From the NCBI GenBank assembly GCA_029940345.1, contig JAOZRC010000208.1:1-8445 (forward strand): a DNA stretch of 8,445 bases, given 5' to 3'. Both the position numbers and the translations under genes were made by a program. A model generated the notes under the pieces. The model had not been told where the DNA came from, made no database searches, and was given only the letters and a program-made list of their open reading frames with translations. The DNA is from Desulfobacterales bacterium. GTDB lineage: Bacteria > Desulfobacterota > Desulfobacteria > Desulfobacterales > JAUCGF01. Positions 1 through 5,477 of the stretch are shown piece after piece; position 1 is the stretch's first letter, and every line of letters starts with the position of its first letter.

Positions 1-72
1 CTGACCTCTTCGAGGTAAAAATTAGTAATTTATCAGGTGTGTTATTATTCCCCCCAAATCCGTTATAATCAG
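1..72 (-). repeat. Truncated copy of hairpin-array element (terminal part)
   Basis: This stretch is the reverse complement, with a few mismatches and small indels, of 4782-4856 in the complete element downstream. Shared landmarks are the CCTCTTCGAGG hairpin near base 5, the block ATTTATCAGGTGTGTTATTA, a C-run, and the terminal sequence AAATCCGTTATAATCAG ending at base 72. The element enters from outside the window, so its other end is not visible. It lies in the opposite orientation to the 4782-5067 copy. Confidence 0.85.
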
Positions 73-376
73 GATTAATTAAATGAAGCGATGTTAAGAA
101 CATATCGTTGACTGGTTCGTCGGATTGGGTTGTACAGCTCAGTCAGGAATAAATTGCTGATATTTCGGCATCCTTCATTTCTCAGTTAACAGATAGGTAG
201 CCCTAAAGAAATGCGAACCACGAATAAACGCCAATGAACTCTGATAAAAATCAATCATTCGTGTTCATTAGTGATTCATCAAGAACCGCACTCCTTCAAA
301 AGTGTAAACTACTTTAACTGATATGAAGGATTCCGATATTTCGTTCTTGAATTTTCCGTAAAATTAAGGCAACCTA
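73..376. other. Intergenic region upstream of the ATP-grasp operon
   Basis: No credible reading frame is present. Bases 73-158 are featureless apart from a weak sigma70-like pair, TTGACT at 108-113 and TGTACA at 131-136 with 17-bp spacing. The -10 matches only 3 of 6 consensus bases, so I do not annotate it as a promoter. Bases 159-343 hold the MITE-like element and its flanking duplication. Bases 344-376 are an AT-rich leader ending in a Shine-Dalgarno-like AAGG at 366-369, which sits 7 bases ahead of the TTG at 377. Confidence 0.6.
159..343 (+). mobile_element. MITE-like element, copy 1, with 9-bp target duplication
   Basis: The core at 168-334 begins GCATCCTTCAT and ends ATGAAGGATTCC, so its termini are inverted repeats (ATCCTTCAT, extending imperfectly through CAGTTAA). 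The perfect direct repeat GATATTTCG flanks it at 159-167 and 335-343, as expected of a 9-bp target-site duplication. An inner imperfect palindrome pairs GAACCACGAATAAACG near 215 with the CGTGTTCATTAGTG region near 260-273. It has no coding capacity, so any movement would depend on a transposase supplied in trans. A second copy lies at 3129-3297. Confidence 0.8.
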
Positions 377-1168
377 TTGATTATGCCAAAATCCCAAAAA
401 GCGGTGGCTTTGGAAAAGCGCCTTGAAAAATGCCGTAATGTCATTACACTAGGCGTACGTACCAATTTTGACGATTACGACGACGAAGCGGCCGAATTGA
501 TACGGAAAGCGGCAAAAATTTATTATCCTACGGTGTTTTATGCCGACCTGTTTGATGCTGCCGGCAAACAGACATTTCCCAGTTACCACACCTATAAATG
601 TGTTCAGGATAAAATCAAACAAACGGCTCTGTTTCAATTACTGAAAATACCCCATCCCCGCACCAGGGTGTTTTACGGCAAACATCAGAAAAAGGCGATC
701 ACCCAGTATTTTAAATTTCCGTTTATTGCTAAGATTCCCCGTGGCTCGGCCATGGGAAGAGGCGTTTTTTTGATAAAAAACGAAGAGCAATTGCAATCGT
801 ATTGCCAAGCGTCTTCGCCGGCCTATATCCAGGAATATCTGCCTGCCGACCGCGATGTTCGGGTTGTCGTTATTGGCGGACAGTGTGTTCATGCCTATTG
901 GCGAATCGCCCCGGACGGCGATTTTCGAAGTAATGTCGCGGTCGGCGGCATCATTGATTTAAGTCCGCCGCCTCTTGAAGCCGTTCATCTGGCCGTACGC
1001 ACGGCCCTGGCATGTCAATGGGATGATGTGGGTCTTGATATCATCCGATATGATAAAACCGATTATGTTCTTGAAGCAAATATGAAATATGGTAAAGAAG
1101 GGTTCCGAGCGGCTGACATTGATTATATCCGGCTAATGGAAAAGCTGATTGATGATGGGAAGATATAA
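377..1168 (+). CDS. RimK-like ATP-grasp ligase
   Basis: This is probably an ATP-dependent carboxylate-amine ligase of the ATP-grasp superfamily, nearest in style to RimK/alpha-L-glutamate ligases. The N-terminal ~80 residues form the pre-ATP-grasp region, followed by FPSYHTYKCVQDKI and the IPHPRT segment. The nucleotide-binding loop PRGSAMGRGV is at about residues 121-130, the hinge YIQEYL at 150-155, and RVVVIGG at 162-168. The metal-binding set looks intact: D221 (GLDIIR), E233 and N235 (VLEAN). At 263 residues it is somewhat short but complete. The TTG start at 377 has AAGG 7 bases upstream; ATG at 383 is the alternative and has poorer spacing. The dGTPase-like gene follows after 23 bases, so co-transcription is likely. 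The acceptor substrate cannot be read from the sequence; the family modifies proteins, cofactors or peptides. The family call is firm, the function open. Confidence 0.85.
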   Translation: MIMPKSQKAVALEKRLEKCRNVITLGVRTNFDDYDDEAAELIRKAAKIYYPTVFYADLFDAAGKQTFPSYHTYKCVQDKIKQTALFQLLKIPHPRTRVFYGKHQKKAITQYFKFPFIAKIPRGSAMGRGVFLIKNEEQLQSYCQASSPAYIQEYLPADRDVRVVVIGGQCVHAYWRIAPDGDFRSNVAVGGIIDLSPPPLEAVHLAVRTALACQWDDVGLDIIRYDKTDYVLEANMKYGKEGFRAADIDYIRLMEKLIDDGKI

Positions 1169-1191
1169 GTTTTAAATTTCAAGTTAAGCAA

Positions 1192-2337
1192 ATGATCGAT
1201 AATGCAATCATAAAACGAATGGCGCAACGTCAGCAAGCCGCTTTGGAAACCAATGCCACATTGAGTGAAACGGGGGTGCGCCGCTCAGAAGAAGATAAGC
1301 TCCCCTCTGAATACCGGCAGGCCTTTGCAATTGACGCAGATCGGATACTGCACTCGCTCGCGTACACCCGTTATATTGATAAAACCCAGGTGTTTTATCT
1401 GATTAAAAATGATCACCTGACGCATCGGGTGCTTCACGTTCAGTTGGTTTCTAAAATCGGTCGCACGATTGGCCGCTTTTTAGGGTTGAATGAAGACCTT
1501 ATTGAGGCCATCGCTTTAGGACACGATATCGGACATCCGCCTTTCGGCCATGATGGTGAACGTTTTTTAGCCAGATTATGCCGCCAAAACGGTATCGGCG
1601 CGTTTGTACACAGCGTCCAAAGCATCCAGTTTTTGGATTATGTGGAACGGAAAGGCCAAGGATGGAATTTATGTCTCCAAACATTGGACGGCATCCTTTG
1701 CCATGATGGTGAACGGCATAACCGGTCAATCTGTCCGGCTATAAAAAGGTCATTCCGGACTTTTGATGATGCCGTAGTGCAAAAAAAAACAGCCGCACAA
1801 AATAATTTTATCCCTATGACGATGGAAGGATGCGTTATGCGTATGGCTGACACGATTGGCTATATCGGCCGTGATATTGAGGACGCCATTCGCCTTAATA
1901 TCATTCGGCGTAATGATCTTCCCCGCGAATCAGTTCGGCGGCTTGGAAACACCAACGGAACGATTGTATATCATTTGGTCAGTGATATTATTCAAAACAG
2001 TTTTGAAAACAATTGTATCACCTATTCCGAAACAGTGGCTCAAGCGTTGAAACAGCTTAAAGCATTCAATCTGAAAAATATTTATCTGAATCCGATAATT
2101 AAAAAACACACTGCCAGCATTCAAAAAGTTTATGAAGTTCTATTTGAAACCTATTTGAATGATTTGGAAACAGCCAATCGTGAATCAGTCATTTTCACCC
2201 ATTTTTTAAGAAAAATGTCGGCAACTTATGTGCAAAAACATCGTAAACCGGAGATTGTGCGTGATTTTATTTCCGGTATGACCGATCAATATTTTATAAG
2301 GCAATGCCCCTCAAAACTGCGCAACGAACTTTTTTAA
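1192..2337 (+). CDS. dGTPase-like HD-domain phosphohydrolase
   Basis: The protein belongs to the deoxyguanosinetriphosphate triphosphohydrolase (Dgt-like) branch of the HD superfamily. Members with confirmed activity cleave dNTPs to deoxynucleoside and triphosphate in the cytoplasm. Visible marks are the DADRILHSLAYTRYIDKTQVF segment at about residues 48-68 (family form: DRDRIIHS.AFRRL..KTQVF), H78 in LTHR, the HD pair H111-D112 within GHDIGHPPFGHDGE, and the distal D220 in RMADTIGYIGRDIEDAI. These are the four expected metal ligands, so the site looks competent. At 381 residues it has the length of the shorter Dgt-like class, not of the ~500-residue E. coli enzyme. No strong ribosome binding site precedes the ATG. 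It lies between the ATP-grasp gene (23 bases upstream) and the UPF0280 gene, which starts at or inside its end. Substrate specificity is not predictable; a broad dNTPase or other nucleotide hydrolase is possible. Confidence 0.88.
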   Translation: MIDNAIIKRMAQRQQAALETNATLSETGVRRSEEDKLPSEYRQAFAIDADRILHSLAYTRYIDKTQVFYLIKNDHLTHRVLHVQLVSKIGRTIGRFLGLNEDLIEAIALGHDIGHPPFGHDGERFLARLCRQNGIGAFVHSVQSIQFLDYVERKGQGWNLCLQTLDGILCHDGERHNRSICPAIKRSFRTFDDAVVQKKTAAQNNFIPMTMEGCVMRMADTIGYIGRDIEDAIRLNIIRRNDLPRESVRRLGNTNGTIVYHLVSDIIQNSFENNCITYSETVAQALKQLKAFNLKNIYLNPIIKKHTASIQKVYEVLFETYLNDLETANRESVIFTHFLRKMSATYVQKHRKPEIVRDFISGMTDQYFIRQCPSKLRNELF

Positions 2338-3095
2338 AAATGATGCCCAAAACGAATGACAGCGACGCTTTGACATATAAAAAACGCTCTTATCGGCACC
2401 GGGTTCACAGGGACGGCTTGGTCTCTTTCAACCTGGTGGTTCAGGAAACCGATCTGCAAATTCACACCCGGCGAAACCTTAGCGCATTGGCCAAAGAATC
2501 CGTTTTGAAGTACAGGGGCTATATTGAAGCTTATATTGACAAATATCCCGCTTTTGTAAAAACGCTTACGCCTTGGCAGCTTAACGAACCATGCGCACCG
2601 ATTATCCGATGCATGGCAGATGCCGGGGCCGGGGCCGGGGTCGGACCGATGGCGGCTGTGGCCGGCGCTATTGCCGAATGGGTGGGGCGCGACCTTTTGG
2701 AACGTTCTGATGAAGTGATTGTGGAAAATGGCGGCGATCTTTTTTTAAAAACTGACACACCGGCTGATGTCGCCATTTTTGCCGGTTCTTCACCGTTGAG
2801 TATGCGCCTGGCCATAAGGACAGATTCCGGTTTAACGCCTTTGTCAGTATGCACCTCTTCCGGCACAGTGGGCCACTCTTTCAGCCGGGGGCGAGCCGAT
2901 TGTGTTTGTGTCGTGTCGCCCTCCGGCGCTCTTGCCGATGCGTCCGCAACCGCAATCGGCAATTACGTGCGTTCCAAAACCGATATTCAAACGGCCATTG
3001 AATTTGGAAAAACAATTGATGATGTGCTGGGATTGGTTGTGATTGTGGAAGATGCCATCGGATTCTGGGGGGATTTGGATATTATACCGCTTTAA
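2304..3095 (+). CDS. UPF0280 family protein (ApbE-like fold)
   Basis: The sequence matches the UPF0280 family, whose members resemble the FAD-dependent flavin transferase ApbE but have no assigned function. Numbered from 2304, characteristic segments are YRHRVHRDGLVSFNLVVQETDL (residues 30-51), GVGPMAAVAGAIAEWVG (112-128), EVIVENGGDLFL (137-148), the CTSSGTVGHS segment (183-192), and ALADASATAIGNYV (209-222). The last recalls the ADA.sT metal/flavin motif of ApbE. The start is uncertain. ATG 2304 overlaps the previous gene by 34 bases, with AAGG too close upstream; ATG 2340 or 2343 lies just after that gene's stop and fits translational coupling. Recognisable homology begins only after residue 25, so 2340 is equally or more likely. 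A (GCCGGG)3 run at 2622-2639 encodes AGAGAG ahead of the GVGPMAA motif. Confidence 0.85.
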   Translation: MPLKTAQRTFLKMMPKTNDSDALTYKKRSYRHRVHRDGLVSFNLVVQETDLQIHTRRNLSALAKESVLKYRGYIEAYIDKYPAFVKTLTPWQLNEPCAPIIRCMADAGAGAGVGPMAAVAGAIAEWVGRDLLERSDEVIVENGGDLFLKTDTPADVAIFAGSSPLSMRLAIRTDSGLTPLSVCTSSGTVGHSFSRGRADCVCVVSPSGALADASATAIGNYVRSKTDIQTAIEFGKTIDDVLGLVVIVEDAIGFWGDLDIIPL

Positions 3096-3127
3096 ACAAA
3101 GTAAAGCGGAAAACTGTTCCAGTTTTC
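3087..3127 (+). other. Two adjacent stem-loops at the end of the UPF0280 gene
   Basis: CCGCTTTA (3087-3094) pairs perfectly with TAAAGCGG (3102-3109) around a 7-base loop and overlaps the stop codon. Immediately after, GAAAACTG (3109-3116) pairs with CAGTTTTC (3120-3127) around a 3-base loop. The two stems share base 3109, so they may be mutually exclusive. No T-tract follows, so neither is a standard intrinsic terminator. They could stabilise the 3' end of the transcript or act as a weak terminator. Confidence 0.35.
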
Positions 3128-3128
3128 G

Positions 3129-3297
3129 GTATCCTTCATCTGCCAGTTAACAATCAGGTAGTCATAAAGAAATGCGAACCACGAATAAACGCTAATGAAC
3201 GCTAATAGAACTCAAGCATTCGTGTTCATTAGTGGTTCATCAAAAGCCTCACTCCTTCAAAAGTATAAATTGCTTTTAGTCTGATATGAAGGATGCC
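3129..3297 (+). mobile_element. MITE-like element, copy 2
   Basis: This is collinear with the copy at 168-334 in the same orientation and similar over nearly its whole length. It shares the termini ATCCTTCAT and ATGAAGGAT, the block AAAGAAATGCGAACCACGAA, and the ATTCGTGTTCATTAGTG and ACTCCTTCAAAAGT segments. The flanks CAGTTTTCG (3120-3128) and CGCTTTTCA (3298-3306) agree at 6 of 9 positions, possibly a decayed target duplication. The right terminus supplies an ATG at 3293 that falsely extends the hisS frame upstream. Confidence 0.8.
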
Positions 3298-3330
3298 CGC
3301 TTTTCAACTTCAAATCAATTCTATGATTAA

Positions 3331-3336
3331 AAAGGA
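3331..3336 (+). promoter_or_regulatory. Ribosome binding site that fixes the hisS start
   Basis: AAAGGA lies 7 bases ahead of the ATG at 3344 and only 1 base ahead of the ATG at 3338. The better spacing selects 3344. The upstream in-frame ATG at 3293 is inside the mobile element and has no such site. Confidence 0.7.
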
Positions 3337-3343
3337 AATGAGT

Positions 3344-4738
3344 ATGACAGATAAAATGGTCAAACCAGAGCGGCCGGGTGGTTTTTTAGACTTCCTGCCT
3401 TCGGATTACCTGGCAAGAGAAAAAATGATTCAAACAGTTGAAAAAATTTTTCGAACCTTCGGATTCGACCCGATTGAAACCCCGCGAATTGAGTTTTTAA
3501 AAACACTTGCTGGTGAAACCAGCGATACCGGGAAAAATATTTTCAAAATCAAAAGTACGCATGATAATGAACCGTTGGCACTACCCTTTGATCATACGGT
3601 ACCCCTTGCGCGCCTTCTGGCAGCAAACCCCTATGATTCAAAAACACGCAAAGGCATTCGATTACCCTGGAAAAGAATGGTGGCAGGTCCCGTATTCAGA
3701 GCGGATACGCCCCAAAGCGGCCGTTATCGCCAGTTTTACCAGTTTGATGCGGATATTGCCGGATCTTCTTCAATGTTGGCGGATGCTGAAATTGTCGCTA
3801 TCATCTATTTCACATTAATAGATTTGGGTGTTAAACGCTTCAAAATTCGTTTGAATAACCGTAAAATCTTAAATGGACTGGCTCTGTTGGTGAATATCAA
3901 TGACCGCGCCCCTGTAACGGCTGATGATATCACCAAAGAGATGATGCGAATTTTGGATAAGATTGATAAAATCGGCTTAGAGGCGGTTACTTCCGAACTA
4001 AAGGCCAGCCCGCAAAACGCTTATGAACCGGCACCGCAGCTCTCTGACGAAGATATAACCAAAATTAAAGCCTTTCTAAGCTTAGAGGGCGATAATAAGG
4101 CCAAACTTGAACAGTGTAAAAATGTTTTTAATGGTATAAAAATCGCTGGGGAAGGAATTGTCGAACTTCAACAGATACTTGAATATACCGACAGTATGGG
4201 GGTGCCATCCGATTATATTGATATTGATTTTTCAATTGCAAGGGGACTGGATTACTATACGGGCCCGGTGATGGAAGCGGTTCTTACAGATGCACCTGGG
4301 TTCGGAAGTATTTTTAGCGGGGGGCGTTATAATGATCTGGTCGCCCGCTTCACAGGCAATGAACTGGCTGCGACCGGTGCGTCTTTAGGCGTTGACCGGT
4401 TGTTTGCCGCGCTGAATCATCTCGGCCTGATTGATAATTCACATCTGACGGTAACCGATGTAATGATTATGCGTATTGCCAAAGATCATGACGCCGATTA
4501 TATTCAGATGGCCTCCGAGCTACGCAAAATTGGTGTCAATACGGATATTTCGCTTTTAAAAGATACAACGTTTAAAAACCAGTTTCACTACGCAATCACC
4601 CGGGGTGTCAGGTTTGTCGTCATCTGCGGTGAGTCCGAGTTCGAAAACAGGACGATTCAGGTAAAAAATTTGGAAACACGCAAACAAGAGGAGATGCCAA
4701 GAGACCAATTGACTGACTATTTTACTGCTCAGAAGTAA
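3344..4738 (+). CDS. hisS: Histidyl-tRNA synthetase
   Basis: This class II aminoacyl-tRNA synthetase charges tRNA-His with histidine using ATP in the cytoplasm. Numbered from 3344, the class II motif 2 region FRADTPQSGRYRQFYQFDAD is at about 118-137. The histidine-specific ARGLDYYTG is at 299-307, FSGGRYNDLV at 324-333, and motif 3 TGASLGVDRL at 344-353. An anticodon-binding domain occupies roughly the last 90 residues. The intact RGLDYYTG signature argues for a true synthetase and against the HisZ regulatory paralogue. The opening PGGFLDFLP and motif 2 FRADTPQ differ from the E. coli-like form (FRYERPQ) and resemble the other HisRS subgroup, which includes alphaproteobacterial and eukaryote-like enzymes. 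The start at 3344 gives 464 residues; the longer frame from 3293 would begin in repeat DNA. The gene stands alone between two repeat regions. Confidence 0.95.
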   Translation: MTDKMVKPERPGGFLDFLPSDYLAREKMIQTVEKIFRTFGFDPIETPRIEFLKTLAGETSDTGKNIFKIKSTHDNEPLALPFDHTVPLARLLAANPYDSKTRKGIRLPWKRMVAGPVFRADTPQSGRYRQFYQFDADIAGSSSMLADAEIVAIIYFTLIDLGVKRFKIRLNNRKILNGLALLVNINDRAPVTADDITKEMMRILDKIDKIGLEAVTSELKASPQNAYEPAPQLSDEDITKIKAFLSLEGDNKAKLEQCKNVFNGIKIAGEGIVELQQILEYTDSMGVPSDYIDIDFSIARGLDYYTGPVMEAVLTDAPGFGSIFSGGRYNDLVARFTGNELAATGASLGVDRLFAALNHLGLIDNSHLTVTDVMIMRIAKDHDADYIQMASELRKIGVNTDISLLKDTTFKNQFHYAITRGVRFVVICGESEFENRTIQVKNLETRKQEEMPRDQLTDYFTAQK

Positions 4739-4781
4739 CCGTAAAGAACCTTATAAAATCAACCTCTCCGATAAAGATATC

Positions 4782-5067
4782 CTGATTATAACGGATTTTT
4801 GGGGGGGGAATAATAACACACCTGATAAATTATTCATTTTCACCTCGAAGAGGTTAGGTAATATAGCCTGTGGTTTCAACCACAGGTCAATGAATGGCAA
4901 TGATGATTGCGCCCTGAAGGGGCGCGGTATGATTAATCCCATCTGTTTCACATCCCGCGCCCCTTCAGGGCGCAAAAACTATATTATCACTACTGGGGTT
5001 GAAACCCCAGGCTATATCACTTTGCCGCTCTGCGGCATAACCTCCCCCCCAAATCCGTTATAATCAG
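4782..5067 (+). mobile_element. 286-bp hairpin-array element with terminal inverted repeats
   Basis: The left end CTGATTATAACGGATTTTT plus eight Gs (4782-4808) is the inverse of the right end at 5044-5067, seven Cs followed by AAATCCGTTATAATCAG, apart from two extra Ts and one extra G. Inside are nested palindromes. CCTC/GAGG lies at 4843-4853; ATATAGCCTG (4861-4870) pairs with CAGGCTATAT (5008-5017); CCTGTGGTTT...AACCACAGG is at 4867-4886; CTGGGGTTGAAACCCCAG is at 4993-5010; and TGCCGC/GCGGCA is at 5022-5036. It has no reading frame of substance, so it looks non-autonomous. A truncated inverted copy occupies 1-72. Confidence 0.8.
4908..4974. repeat. Perfect 20-bp inverted repeat at the core of the hairpin array
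   Basis: TGCGCCCTGAAGGGGCGCGG at 4908-4927 is the exact reverse complement of 4955-4974, with a 27-base loop. Each arm is itself self-complementary (GCGCCC/GGGCGC around TGAAG), so the region can fold either as one long stem or as two small hairpins. From memory, GCGCCCTGAAGGGGCG-type palindromes recur as dispersed repeats in environmental bacteria; their mobilising enzyme is not identifiable here. Confidence 0.85.
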
Positions 5068-5130
5068 AAAAAATTTAATCTGATCATTGAACGTTCGGCT
5101 GGTATTTACACATTTCATAACTTTTTCCGA

Positions 5131-5291
5131 CATCCTTCATAAGTCAGTTTACACTTTTACCAGTCATTTTAGCTTCAGGCGCCTGTGATGAATCGTAACG
5201 CATTCTTTCAGATTGCGAGATCGCGCTGTACAAACTGAAAGTTATTGAAATTGTTATGTTGCCTAATTGCGAAAAAAGTGTAATCTACTTT
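5131..5291. repeat. Decayed third relative of the ATCCTTCAT repeat
   Basis: The left end CATCCTTCATAAGTCAG followed by TTTACACTTTT (5131-5158) resembles the reverse complement of the right end of copies 1 and 2. The right end AAAAAAGTGTAATCTACTTT (5273-5291) resembles that end in forward orientation (AAAAGTGTAAACTACTTT at 298-315). The middle is unrelated or strongly diverged, apart from GATGAATC near 5187. The ATGAAGGAT terminus expected on the right is missing. It is best read as a degraded or recombinant member of the family. Confidence 0.5.
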
Positions 5292-5296
5292 GGCTC

Positions 5297-5440
5297 TTCG
5301 CGGATTAGTGGGAATACCTGATGAATTGCAGACGCACCAGGCTGTCAAAGTGTTGTAGAATGTTGAATTCATTTCGATTTATAGCTCTTTGCCACTCTGT
5401 TTTATCAACGTTGCGGCTTGATTTCCCACAAATCCGCGAA
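5297..5440. repeat. 18-bp inverted repeat pair upstream of the binding-protein gene
   Basis: TTCGCGGATTAGTGGGAA (5297-5314) and TTCCCACAAATCCGCGAA (5423-5440) are reverse complements at 17 of 18 positions, separated by 108 bases. The right arm ends 37 bases before the ATG of the importer gene. The pair could be termini of another small mobile element or two operator sites for one regulator. The intervening DNA has no evident gene. Confidence 0.55.
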
Positions 5441-5464
5441 AAACCATTTTTTATTTTATTCTTA

Positions 5465-5472
5465 AAAGGAGG
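5465..5472 (+). promoter_or_regulatory. Strong ribosome binding site of the binding-protein gene
   Basis: AAAGGAGG is a near-complete anti-Shine-Dalgarno match, 5 bases ahead of the ATG at 5478. It fits the high expression usual for periplasmic binding proteins and fixes this start. Confidence 0.85.
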
Positions 5473-5477
5473 AAAAG

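Larger units (their letters stand above)
4739..5477. other. Repeat-filled intergenic region
   Basis: No convincing coding sequence is present between hisS and the binding-protein gene. In order, it contains a 43-base spacer, the hairpin-array element (4782-5067), a short AT-rich spacer, a decayed relative of the ATCCTTCAT repeat (about 5131-5291), an 18-bp inverted repeat pair (5297-5314 and 5423-5440), and an AT-rich leader with a strong ribosome binding site. No T-tract terminator follows hisS. The short frames here, including one spanning 5321-5560, lack protein-like composition. Confidence 0.7.

Noticed and set aside
108..136. Sigma70 promoter TTGACT-17-TGTACA
   Set aside because: The -10 matches only half the consensus and lies more than 240 bases from the gene with a mobile element between.
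2531..2962. Minus-strand 143-residue open frame
   Set aside because: It is antisense to the UPF0280 gene, and its Ala/Pro-rich repeats mirror the GCCGGG run of the real gene.
3087..3127. Intrinsic terminator after the UPF0280 gene
   Set aside because: Two stems are present, but both are AT-rich and no T-tract follows on the plus strand.
3259..3270. Promoter -10 (TATAAAT) in copy 2 driving hisS
   Set aside because: No acceptable -35 lies 16-18 bases upstream; kept only as a hint in the repeat-placement finding.
3344..4738. HisZ (ATP phosphoribosyltransferase regulatory subunit) instead of hisS
   Set aside because: The full histidine-binding signature RGLDYYTG, motif 3 and a C-terminal anticodon-binding domain are all present.
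4751..4975. Minus-strand 74-residue open frame
   Set aside because: It runs through the hairpin-array element; apparent coding is a by-product of the palindromes.
4861..5036. CRISPR-like array
   Set aside because: The repeats are different palindromes in inverted arrangement, not identical direct repeats with regular spacers.
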